Positions 36,142-42,360 of a DNA stretch of 42,360 nucleotides are shown here, piece by piece. The position numbers and the translations under genes are program-made. The stretch's first letter is position 1. Each line of letters opens with the position of its first letter. The notes under the pieces are model-generated. The model was not told the DNA's origin. It made no database searches and saw nothing but the letters and a program-made list of their open reading frames with translations. Origin of the DNA: a virus; IMG/VR virus record IMGVR_UViG_3300031951_000384, positions 1 to 42,360 of that record. One strand, 5' to 3'.

Positions 36142-37575
36142 CTACTCGCTAAAGTCAATAACATCCTGGATAAATTGGTCGGTTTGATTTGGCCCAAATC
36201 CCCCACTAGGTAGCTGTTTTGAGATTTCTCCAGCTTTTGTACCAAACAATCTAGAAAGTACACCAGCGTTACCTCGGGCCTCAACCTCAATGCGCATCAA
36301 ATCACGGGTGTCTGAAATGTTCTTAAACTTATCTATGAGTGAGAACAACCTATCCATCTCTGATGAGAGGGCTGGGTCAAGCCCTTGACCTTCAAGTTCC
36401 TCAGCAAATCTTGCGAACAAAACTCTGCTGGCTTGCATCTCGATCATTGCCTGTAGCACTGCTTGTAGTTGATCCTTGGTGCGTATCTCTACAGGTAGCT
36501 TGAAGCCACAATCAGAATGTTCGCGGAATGCGGGACAACGTGAGGCTAGATAGCAACTATCACACTGACGCAAAGGGCTGCTTTGGTAGCGTATTACAGG
36601 GGTCTCTTTTGGTGCTATTTCTATGTATTCATCCTGCTCAGAGCCTGTTTGTGTACCCATTGAAACTATGTTTTCAATGCCCATAACCGGTAGTAATAAC
36701 CGCTCACTGTCGTGCCGCTTTTCTAGCGGGGGTATAGCAATACTTCCCCCCCGTGAAACCGGTTTAGGTGCAGTAGGGGTAGTGGGGGGTATATCAACTA
36801 TATCCCCCTCTTCTTGGGGGGTAAACTCTGACTCGTCGTCCTCATCGCTGGGGTCATAGGCCCAAAAAGTACCCTCTTCCCAAGCCTTCCAGGACCTTAT
36901 TGACAACGCCCCTACCTCAGAAACATCGTCTTCCATGATTAGATCGTAATCTACTCCAAGTCGAATAATATCGGCCCGATGCTTACGTCTGGCAGACTCT
37001 TTATGTTGGGCTGGGTACCTGTGTAAACCATGACCATCCCATACTTGAGTTTCCCCATACCTAATGGCAGAAGTCCATGATCCAACAATAACTGCCTCCC
37101 ATGGCAACTCCTGGATGATGTCTGGTTTGCTTGTCAGACCGTACAACTTTGCCCCCCAGCGTTGTGCTAGAGAGCGTATTCTTGGCAACGTCTTACTATT
37201 TATAGCCTTGTCTGATATGGCCACTCTTCCATTCTTCTGACAAAGCCATGCCATGCGTTCTAGGTCGTCCCCATCTGACCAGACGGGTACGTACTTTTCC
37301 CCTAGCCATTCGCCGTCCATATCTGGCCTACCAATGACTACAGAAAGGCTGTCTGCATGATCTCTTACAAAGTTTTCATACTTGTTTAGATCCTCATCAT
37401 TTTCTGATGTGTACACAAGTAACTCAGCCCCACCGTAAAGCGTGGCCAGATCTAGCTCCTTACGCTTTGGCACTGGAAAGTGTGTGATGTTTATACCCAT
37501 CTTGTCGACACCATTAGCAACCAGCAGGCTTCTATGGGTTCCCTTTTCAGCACCGCCAAAGAATATCTTCATCAT
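36142..37575 (-). CDS. Large two-part protein, N-terminal TGT/DpdA-like barrel (tentative)
   Basis: 477 residues from ATG at 37575 (GGAG six to eight bases upstream; the ATGA overlap with the previous stop). The N-terminal ~230 residues (KIFFGGAEKGTHRSLLVANG, YVPVWSDGDDLERMAWLCQK, AKLYGLTSKPDIIQELPWEA, VIVGSWTSAIRYG) run parallel to the tRNA-guanine transglycosylase/DpdA barrel, where DSTSW carries a catalytic Asp; here GSWTS stands in its place. Next come an acidic and Pro-rich linker and four Cys (CDSC...CPAFREHSDC), then a helical C-terminus (~380-477). It may be an inactive or altered relative; the assignment is inferred from pattern only. Confidence 0.4.
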   Translation of the reverse strand: MMKIFFGGAEKGTHRSLLVANGVDKMGINITHFPVPKRKELDLATLYGGAELLVYTSENDEDLNKYENFVRDHADSLSVVIGRPDMDGEWLGEKYVPVWSDGDDLERMAWLCQKNGRVAISDKAINSKTLPRIRSLAQRWGAKLYGLTSKPDIIQELPWEAVIVGSWTSAIRYGETQVWDGHGLHRYPAQHKESARRKHRADIIRLGVDYDLIMEDDVSEVGALSIRSWKAWEEGTFWAYDPSDEDDESEFTPQEEGDIVDIPPTTPTAPKPVSRGGSIAIPPLEKRHDSERLLLPVMGIENIVSMGTQTGSEQDEYIEIAPKETPVIRYQSSPLRQCDSCYLASRCPAFREHSDCGFKLPVEIRTKDQLQAVLQAMIEMQASRVLFARFAEELEGQGLDPALSSEMDRLFSLIDKFKNISDTRDLMRIEVEARGNAGVLSRLFGTKAGEISKQLPSGGFGPNQTDQFIQDVIDFSE

Positions 37576-38042
37576 TCTCTCCAAGTCTTTTCTGCGGCCT
37601 TTAGGGCTTGATTATCCATCTCCTGAACAAGCGTATCCCAGTCCTTTATCACGCGTAATCCAGCCCATTCTGGGCGTACAACGTAGGGTGACGCAGCCAT
37701 CAACGTGGGCATACCAAGTTTTAAGGTTTCGGCACAGGTTATTGGGTCGTTATCAACGTACCATTCCGCTTTGCCAAACACTGCGGCTACTCGATGAACT
37801 CTCTCGGCTCTTAAATAAGAGTCTGGCTCATCTAACATTTCATAAAACGAGGGTTTTATACCCTCTTTCTTTAGCCAGTCTTCTATTGGCAGCTTGTCGT
37901 ATGTTTCGTTGACTACCAAGCAAACACGACCAATTGAAAAATCGTGCATCATGCGCCAAAGTGAAAACCCCTGAGGATCGGGCTGTCTTAGAGCCAGAGT
38001 TTCCGCTGGGCGAGCCAATACAGAAAAGTTAAATATGATCAC
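37572..38042 (-). CDS. HAD-like protein lacking the nucleophile motif
   Basis: 156 residues. FGKAEWYVDNDPITCAETLK and LGMPTLMAASPYVVRPEW resemble motif IV and the following strand of HAD phosphatases, and helical middle VNETYDKLPIEDWLKKEGIK fits the fold. The usual motif I DxDxT/V is replaced by IIFNFSVLARP, without the nucleophilic Asp. It overlaps both neighbours by four bases. Either a pseudo-enzyme or a distant nucleotide-binding protein. Confidence 0.55.
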   Translation of the reverse strand: MIIFNFSVLARPAETLALRQPDPQGFSLWRMMHDFSIGRVCLVVNETYDKLPIEDWLKKEGIKPSFYEMLDEPDSYLRAERVHRVAAVFGKAEWYVDNDPITCAETLKLGMPTLMAASPYVVRPEWAGLRVIKDWDTLVQEMDNQALKAAEKTWRE

Positions 38043-38497
38043 CCGTCATACATCCCTTTTGCTTGACGATTCTTGAAAGTCACAAAAGCTGATGCTGGGC
38101 AATAGTGGCATAGGTACTGGCGGTTTTCTTTTGGAACGCCAATCTTGCGCCCAATAGTTTTTGACTCGTTCTCGTAGTCAGGGCACATACCAGATGGGCG
38201 ATTATGGCGGTTAAAGCACTTTAGAGCTTCGACTTTTAGATCGTCTTTTAGCTCTCGCACTTCCCACTCGTTTTTTGCTAGCTCTTGTTTGATCTTGGTC
38301 TCATCCCCAAGCTTTTCCCACGTCTCCTGGTCACATCGCAAGATTATTGACTTGTGTGCGTCAGGGTCTGGGTTTGAGGCTTGACCGAGGTGACGATTAC
38401 AGAGCTCAATAAGCTCCATGTCATACTCAGCTGGACCATCGTAATCTCGCATACGGTACATCGTACCGCAGGATTGGCACGTCAAAAGACGGGGCAT
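38039..38497 (-). CDS. Zinc-binding hypothetical protein
   Basis: 152 residues. AGGAG nine bases before ATG. CQSCGTMYRMRDYDG near the start is a zinc knuckle; CNRH at ~33-36, a middle helical region (KIKQELAKNEWEVRELKDDL), CFNRHNRPSGMCPDY and CHYCPASAF follow, giving two or three metal sites. Such proteins are found in actinophage genomes next to structural genes. Function unknown. Confidence 0.65.
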   Translation of the reverse strand: MPRLLTCQSCGTMYRMRDYDGPAEYDMELIELCNRHLGQASNPDPDAHKSIILRCDQETWEKLGDETKIKQELAKNEWEVRELKDDLKVEALKCFNRHNRPSGMCPDYENESKTIGRKIGVPKENRQYLCHYCPASAFVTFKNRQAKGMYDG

Positions 38498-38528
38498 GTT
38501 GTACTCCTAATTAGGTTTGTTTGGTTAT

Positions 38529-38750
38529 TCAGTCTTCTGCGTAACCGTATTCGTATTCTTCATCAGATGATACAGTAATCCCACGCATAAAGTCAACAAC
38601 ATTGTATTGAGTTTGTAGCATTTTTGCTCTGGTTACAGCGTAATCATCCGTGCGCTCTCCACCTCGTCCAGGAGTTAGGCTCTTTAGACGACCGTCGTTG
38701 ATACCATCGTGAAGGTCGCCGTTCATTGATCTTGATGTATTTACTGCCAT
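38529..38750 (-). CDS. Hypothetical 73-residue protein
   Basis: MAVNTSRSMNGDLHDGINDG is disordered, followed by AVTRAKMLQTQYNVVDFMRG, and an acidic tail (SSDEEYEYGYAED). It begins ten bases after the large Gly/Pro-rich gene. No known motif. Confidence 0.55.
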   Translation of the reverse strand: MAVNTSRSMNGDLHDGINDGRLKSLTPGRGGERTDDYAVTRAKMLQTQYNVVDFMRGITVSSDEEYEYGYAED

Positions 38751-38760
38751 TTGATCCTCC

Positions 38761-40593
38761 TCAGGTTCCTGGGCGTCTTGAGCGTTGACGGAAAGCTTGA
38801 CGCTTTAGCTCACTGTCTGCTTGGCCTATTCCTTGCATAGCAACACCTACATAGCCAGTCTGCCCTCCGGTCATGTCACGAGCTGGTGGGCTAGGATGGC
38901 GTGATGGGCCAGTGTATGAAGGATTGCCAAAGTCAGGTCGTACAGCTCCTGTGATTGGATTCATGTCGTGCCTAGAGGGTTGGGCGGGGGCCATAGCGGC
39001 GTATTGTGGTGGCATTCCACCAGTGTTTGATCCTGGTTCTCCAGGACGTGGAACACCCATATCCATGAATCCACGATCTTCACCGTACCTACCTGTTTTG
39101 GCAGCGGCAGGAGCTGGCCCACGGCCACCAAATCGGCCAAGTGTGCCACCTCCTTGCTGGGTAGCCCTACCAACTGGGGCGCTTGCGGGTGACCCGTTGT
39201 TAGCAGAGTTACCATAGGTCATATCTCGGAGTACAGATGGGCTAATCCCCATTGCCTGCATCTGGGATTGAGCCGCTCGGTTATAGCCGGTCATCTGTGG
39301 TCCTGCATTTAATGCCCCCATAGGTGCTCCACCTGCTGGAAGGCCAGTGGTTGGGGCACCAGAGGGTAGACCTCTGGTGTCTGCCGTATAGTCAGTTGTT
39401 GCTTGTGCTGTGTACTCCTGGCCTGGACCATATGTAGTACCGCGCATCACACGGTCAGCTGCCCTGTTCCACATGCGGTCAAGCAAGCCTGTACGACTTT
39501 GTGGAAGACCAGTTGTTGGTGCTGGTGCACCAGGACCACCAGCTGGTGCGCCGGTTGTTGGTGCTCCTGTGGGGGCACCGGTTGTGGCTGGTGTGCCACC
39601 ACGGTATAGTTCTAGACCGGTACCGGGGGTGGGGGAGCTTTCTTTGGGAGTTTCAGCTTTGGGAGTTTCAGCTTTGGGTGTGCCTGTTTCTGGTTTAGAA
39701 ACAAGGTTACCACTAGCGTCGTAATCTCCACCCATACCTGCATACTGTGGTGGCATGCCCCCAGTGTTTGACCCAGGCTGTCCTGGACGGGGTACACCAA
39801 TATCCATTACTCCACGATCCGCAGGTTTCCAGGTTTCTTTAGTAGGTGTAGGGGTGCCCTGGTCGGGTGTGGGTTTTGGACCACCTGCGTTTGGTTTTGG
39901 CGCGTCAGGAGCAGAGGCGGGGGGTTGTGGAGTACCACCTCCACCACCTCCAAAATACGGATGATTGGGGTCAAACATAAAGTGTTGTAGGCTTGCTCCA
40001 CGAGCAAGTGCAGTAGCACCAGCGCCAATTTGAGCCATGTTAAAGTCACCGTCAATGCTGGTGTTACCACCAGAAATAACCTGGTTACCACCAACGTTAG
40101 TGTTGGCGGATTGGTTCATATTCTTGGCTTTAGCTCTATTATTTGATGTGTTACCACTTTGCTGTGAGCCCATGTCTACTCCTCCGCCGCCGCTTGGCGC
40201 TGGTTGTCCACCTTTAGGTGTTTTTTCATTAGATTCTCTGTCTTTTTTATCTTTTAACTTACCCATTTTACCAAAAAAGTTCTTTACGGTTTGCTCTTCT
40301 GAACCGGGGCCGTAGGCGGTACCCCCCTGTGGTGCACGCATTGTTCCTGACACTGATCTAGCTTGATATGCAGTTCCAGGTGCCCTACCGCCTGTGTTTA
40401 CATCACGTGAGTAGCTTGACGTAAATCCGGGGGAACTTGGGTTACTACCTGCTGCATTTCCGCCTGCGCCGTATGCGTTACGCATTTGCCAGGAGCCTGG
40501 TAGGGTTCCCTGCTGCTTAAGACGTTCCTGGTAGAAGTCGTAGGTTGGGGCCAGATCTTGGTTATTTGTATAAAAGTTTCCGTCAAAAGGCAT
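38761..40593 (-). CDS. Large disordered Gly/Pro-rich protein
   Basis: 610 residues (alternative ATG nine bases upstream). Low complexity almost throughout, rich in Gly, Pro, Thr, Ala, Asn (GGGGGTPQPPASAPDAPKPN, APTGAPTTGAPAGGPGAPAP). A roughly 28-residue element occurs twice, around 260-290 and around 505-535: RGVMDIGVPRPGQPGSNTGG and RGFMDMGVPRPGEPGSNTGG, each followed by MPPQYA. Two TYGPGQEY-like segments also recur. It is probably a virion scaffold, decoration, or internal protein, or a surface protein of the tail; no domain can be assigned. Confidence 0.65.
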   Translation of the reverse strand: MPFDGNFYTNNQDLAPTYDFYQERLKQQGTLPGSWQMRNAYGAGGNAAGSNPSSPGFTSSYSRDVNTGGRAPGTAYQARSVSGTMRAPQGGTAYGPGSEEQTVKNFFGKMGKLKDKKDRESNEKTPKGGQPAPSGGGGVDMGSQQSGNTSNNRAKAKNMNQSANTNVGGNQVISGGNTSIDGDFNMAQIGAGATALARGASLQHFMFDPNHPYFGGGGGGTPQPPASAPDAPKPNAGGPKPTPDQGTPTPTKETWKPADRGVMDIGVPRPGQPGSNTGGMPPQYAGMGGDYDASGNLVSKPETGTPKAETPKAETPKESSPTPGTGLELYRGGTPATTGAPTGAPTTGAPAGGPGAPAPTTGLPQSRTGLLDRMWNRAADRVMRGTTYGPGQEYTAQATTDYTADTRGLPSGAPTTGLPAGGAPMGALNAGPQMTGYNRAAQSQMQAMGISPSVLRDMTYGNSANNGSPASAPVGRATQQGGGTLGRFGGRGPAPAAAKTGRYGEDRGFMDMGVPRPGEPGSNTGGMPPQYAAMAPAQPSRHDMNPITGAVRPDFGNPSYTGPSRHPSPPARDMTGGQTGYVGVAMQGIGQADSELKRQAFRQRSRRPGT

Positions 40594-40594
40594 G

Positions 40595-40888
40595 TTACAC
40601 ATTCCCCAAAGAGTTCATTGAGTACCTTCCAGTACCCTCAAAATCACCAGTCATTAGAGCTGGCATCACGGGAGTTCCAGACACCCATGACCTGTAAGAC
40701 ACCCCGTATCTTGACATAGAAAAGACTGACATTAAATTGTGCTCTTGCTTTGCCATGCCACGAGTTTGTGGGAATAGTTGTTGGGGTACCACGGGGCGTG
40801 TTTGCCTAATAGTCTCAGGATCACTGATAGCTGCTTGTAGAGCCTGGTCTACAAGAAACTCCTGACGAGTACCCCATGGTTTGGCCAT
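40595..40888 (-). CDS. Hypothetical 97-residue protein
   Basis: MAKPWGTRQEFLVDQALQAA is helical, followed by VVPQQLFPQTRGMAKQEHNL, and YRSWVSGTPVMPALMTGDFE with a short C-terminus. No recognised motif. Its stop is next to the start of the large disordered gene. Likely virion-related by neighbourhood. Confidence 0.55.
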   Translation of the reverse strand: MAKPWGTRQEFLVDQALQAAISDPETIRQTRPVVPQQLFPQTRGMAKQEHNLMSVFSMSRYGVSYRSWVSGTPVMPALMTGDFEGTGRYSMNSLGNV

Positions 40889-40889
40889 T

Positions 40890-41345
40890 TTACTTACCTT
40901 TACCGTCGTATTGGCTCATGGATTTATTTGGTTTAATGTCAGGTCGCTTGATACCCTGGGGGTCTGCTTGGTCCTTCTCAGCGTATAGCTGACTTGGGGA
41001 TTGTTCCATGGGTTTTGGAGCTGAGTTTATCTTAGAGATGTCTTTAGGGTATTCAGTAGCAGATTTTTTAACTGGTTTAGACTTAAGTTTTTCAGTAGTT
41101 GGACGAGGTATCCCATAAGGATTTGCTTCATCTTCGCGCTGGGGCTCTTGGAATCTTTTGGGTGGTTTGCTGTCTGGTACCGCAAAATTGTCCAATGCCT
41201 TTCTAGTTGCTGAGCCAACTGGCTTTAGCTTTTTTTCAGAGTCAGCAATCATTGGGTCAATAGCTGGACCTGGGTTGCTTGATGGGCCAACTACATAATT
41301 CTTTATGCCTGCAAGACCACCACGAATGGTTGATTTAATACCCAC
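40890..41345 (-). CDS. Hypothetical Lys/Pro-rich protein with IKSxxRGGxxG motif, GTG start
   Basis: 151 residues; GTG at 41345 with AAGGAG seven bases before. The head MGIKSTIRGGLAGIKNYVVG recalls the head of the adjacent gene (MAIKSSFRGGMDGYHAH). The rest is disordered, Lys/Pro-rich (KKLKPVGSATRKALDNFAVP). The shared head could be a virion-binding peptide. Overlaps the neighbour by eleven bases. Confidence 0.6.
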   Translation of the reverse strand: MGIKSTIRGGLAGIKNYVVGPSSNPGPAIDPMIADSEKKLKPVGSATRKALDNFAVPDSKPPKRFQEPQREDEANPYGIPRPTTEKLKSKPVKKSATEYPKDISKINSAPKPMEQSPSQLYAEKDQADPQGIKRPDIKPNKSMSQYDGKGK

Positions 41346-41550
41346 TGTCCATCTCCTTTGCAGTTCCGAGTTCTTTGTAGGGGTCTCTAGATGTGTCTTC
41401 TTCTACGTAAGCACCGTCATCGTCTTCACGGTAGATAGGCAAGCTGTTTTCGTCAATGGAGGTGCGACTATTCATTTGCATTTTTTGAATTTCGGCGTGA
41501 TGAGCGTGGTAACCGTCCATGCCCCCGCGAAAACTTGATTTAATTGCCAT
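41335..41550 (-). CDS. Small protein sharing the IKSxxRGGxxG head
   Basis: 71 residues from ATG at 41550; an ATG at 41622 would overlap the upstream gene and seems less likely, although the ribosome site (AGAGAAAAA) is weak. MAIKSSFRGGMDGYHAHHAE, then an acidic polar stretch (SLPIYREDDDGAYVEEDTSR). Paralogous N-terminus with the gene at 40890-41345. Confidence 0.5.
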   Translation of the reverse strand: MAIKSSFRGGMDGYHAHHAEIQKMQMNSRTSIDENSLPIYREDDDGAYVEEDTSRDPYKELGTAKEMDSGY

Positions 41551-41596
41551 TTTTTCTCTTTTCTTACGTGGTCCCGTCCAATTGGGGCCTAGTTTT

Positions 41597-41806
41597 TTAT
41601 TTCGAGTTATCCCTAACGCCATTCCAAGTGGTGCTTTGGGCTTTTGACTTAGCTATGACATCTTTGTATTGCTCTTGAATGCTTCTGTGTAATTCTTGAG
41701 CTTGTTCAAGTGTCAGTCCAGGGTTGATACCCTCAACATATATTTTATACAAAGCATCAGCTAGCGTTAGTGGTGCTTGAATTTTTGGTGTTGTTGTGTC
41801 ACTCAT
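41597..41806 (-). CDS. Hypothetical 69-residue protein
   Basis: MSDTTTPKIQAPLTLADALY and IYVEGINPGLTLEQAQELHR, IQEQYKDVIAKSKAQSTTW: helical and charged, without Cys or membrane segments. The gene lies between the larger virion-type genes and has GGAGC upstream. No family recognised. Confidence 0.55.
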   Translation of the reverse strand: MSDTTTPKIQAPLTLADALYKIYVEGINPGLTLEQAQELHRSIQEQYKDVIAKSKAQSTTWNGVRDNSK

Positions 41807-41842
41807 TGTATGCTCCTTTGTTATGCATTATCAAATATAACT

Positions 41843-42265
41843 CTACTTGTATCTAGCGTCGGTTGCGTTACCACTGGCATCTTGTACCATGTTAGCGCCA
41901 CCAACTCCACCAATTGCAGTACTTCTAGCCCAGTCTGGTCCCAGTCCGGGGTTTTCTTTACGTAGTTTTTTGTAACTACTCTTTAAAGACCCCATGCTTC
42001 CTGCAGGAACACTGTACCCAGCTTGGCTGCTGTTGCTGATAGGAGAAATCTTTCCTTGAGCTGTGTTATCAGCAATTTCTTCTTTTGTTGGGTATGGGGC
42101 GTTACGAGTTTGCGATGAAAATGCCATCACGTTTGGTGCGAATCGACCTACTGGTGCATTTGGGTTACTTGTACCAAAACTACCTAGTGGTTTGCCGGAG
42201 GCAACACCATGGGGGTTGTCCCCACGACCTGCACCTGATCCTCCTGGAAGGGTTCCACCAATCAT
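41843..42265 (-). CDS. Hypothetical Gly/Ser-rich protein
   Basis: 140 residues; AAAGGAGGAAAT immediately before ATG. The first half is Gly/Pro-rich (GGTLPGGSGAGRGDNPHGVA), the second half has SSYKKLRKENPGLGPDWARS, a short helix, and GGVGGANMVQDASGN. Probably structural or internal virion protein by neighbourhood with similar disordered proteins. Confidence 0.6.
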   Translation of the reverse strand: MIGGTLPGGSGAGRGDNPHGVASGKPLGSFGTSNPNAPVGRFAPNVMAFSSQTRNAPYPTKEEIADNTAQGKISPISNSSQAGYSVPAGSMGSLKSSYKKLRKENPGLGPDWARSTAIGGVGGANMVQDASGNATDARYK

Positions 42266-42293
42266 ATTTCCTCCTTTTACTAACTATAGTTTA

Positions 42294-42360
42294 TCATTTC
42301 CAAGGCGGAGCTAGGGTTTTAAGAAGGCTCCGTCTTTGCATGTCAATAACCTCTTGCTGC
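42294..42360 (-). CDS. C-terminal end of a gene running off the right edge
   Basis: The frame ending with TGA at 42294-42296 has its last 21 codons in the window, reading QQEVIDMQRRSLLKTLAPPW and Lys. It is in the same orientation as the following gene, with 28 bases between. Protein identity cannot be told from this fragment. Confidence 0.5.
   Translation of the reverse strand, partial: QQEVIDMQRRSLLKTLAPPWK

Overview
The window looks like part of the genome of a tailed bacteriophage (or a prophage) of an actinobacterium. Tail-fibre-like virion genes, a peptidoglycan hydrolase beside a small membrane protein, three tRNA genes, dense packing with many ATGA/TAATG/TGATG overlaps and many tiny genes all point to a phage. 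Two WhiB-family proteins, a family essentially confined to Actinomycetota and their phages, a DUF732-like lipoprotein and Thr-rich cell-surface linkers point to an actinobacterial host. The major capsid protein, large terminase, DNA polymerase and integrase are not in the window, so the lifestyle cannot be judged and the genome must extend beyond both ends.

Layout. (1) 1-17504, almost all minus strand: read in transcription order this starts with three uncharacterised proteins (17504-15737), then a surface-chemistry island (three GT-A-type glycosyltransferases, one of them inverted on the plus strand, and an SAM methyltransferase), tRNA-Ile(UAU), an operon of very small zinc, membrane and lipoprotein genes around a secreted Thr-rich protein, and then tail-fibre and fibre-associated genes, including a BspA-type repeat protein with twelve 24-residue repeats. 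An endolysin/holin-like cassette (4546-3410) sits inside the fibre genes. (2) 17505-20853: a mostly non-coding stretch carrying one GC-rich monocistronic gene with its own strong terminator, a phased array of four palindromic boxes, two tRNAs (Met-CAU, Arg-UCU), a few small ORFs and many RNA hairpins; it is the best candidate for an origin, operator and small-RNA region. (3) 20854-32418, plus strand: a long, tightly coupled set of small proteins, followed by a MoxR-type AAA+ ATPase, a large HExxH plus VWA-domain partner, an SNF2-type helicase, and then accessory genes (HicA-like, WhiB, HNH endonuclease, lipoprotein, DUF4314, T4-endonuclease-V-like DNA repair protein). A bidirectional terminator ends this block. 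(4) 32517-42360, minus strand: deaminase, GT4 glycosyltransferase, helix-turn-helix protein, anchored lysozyme-like muramidase, second WhiB, a nucleotide-modification-type protein, a large protein with a possibly degenerate TGT/DpdA-like barrel, a HAD-like protein lacking its nucleophile, and a series of disordered Gly/Pro-rich proteins that may belong to the virion module continuing off the right edge.

How it may work together: the left and right minus-strand blocks look like virion, lysis and surface functions, and the central plus-strand block like DNA-transaction and host-takeover functions, with the 17.5-20.4 kb region as the switch between them. The most distinctive systems are the MoxR/HExxH-VWA pair, the structured RNA region with its phased palindromes, the nested small-gene membrane operon at 10.6-12.9 kb, and the two adjacent enzyme-like proteins whose expected catalytic residues appear to be missing. 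Many start codons were reassigned here from ribosome-binding sites and stop/start overlaps, and eight genes under 60 codons were added that sit in those overlaps.
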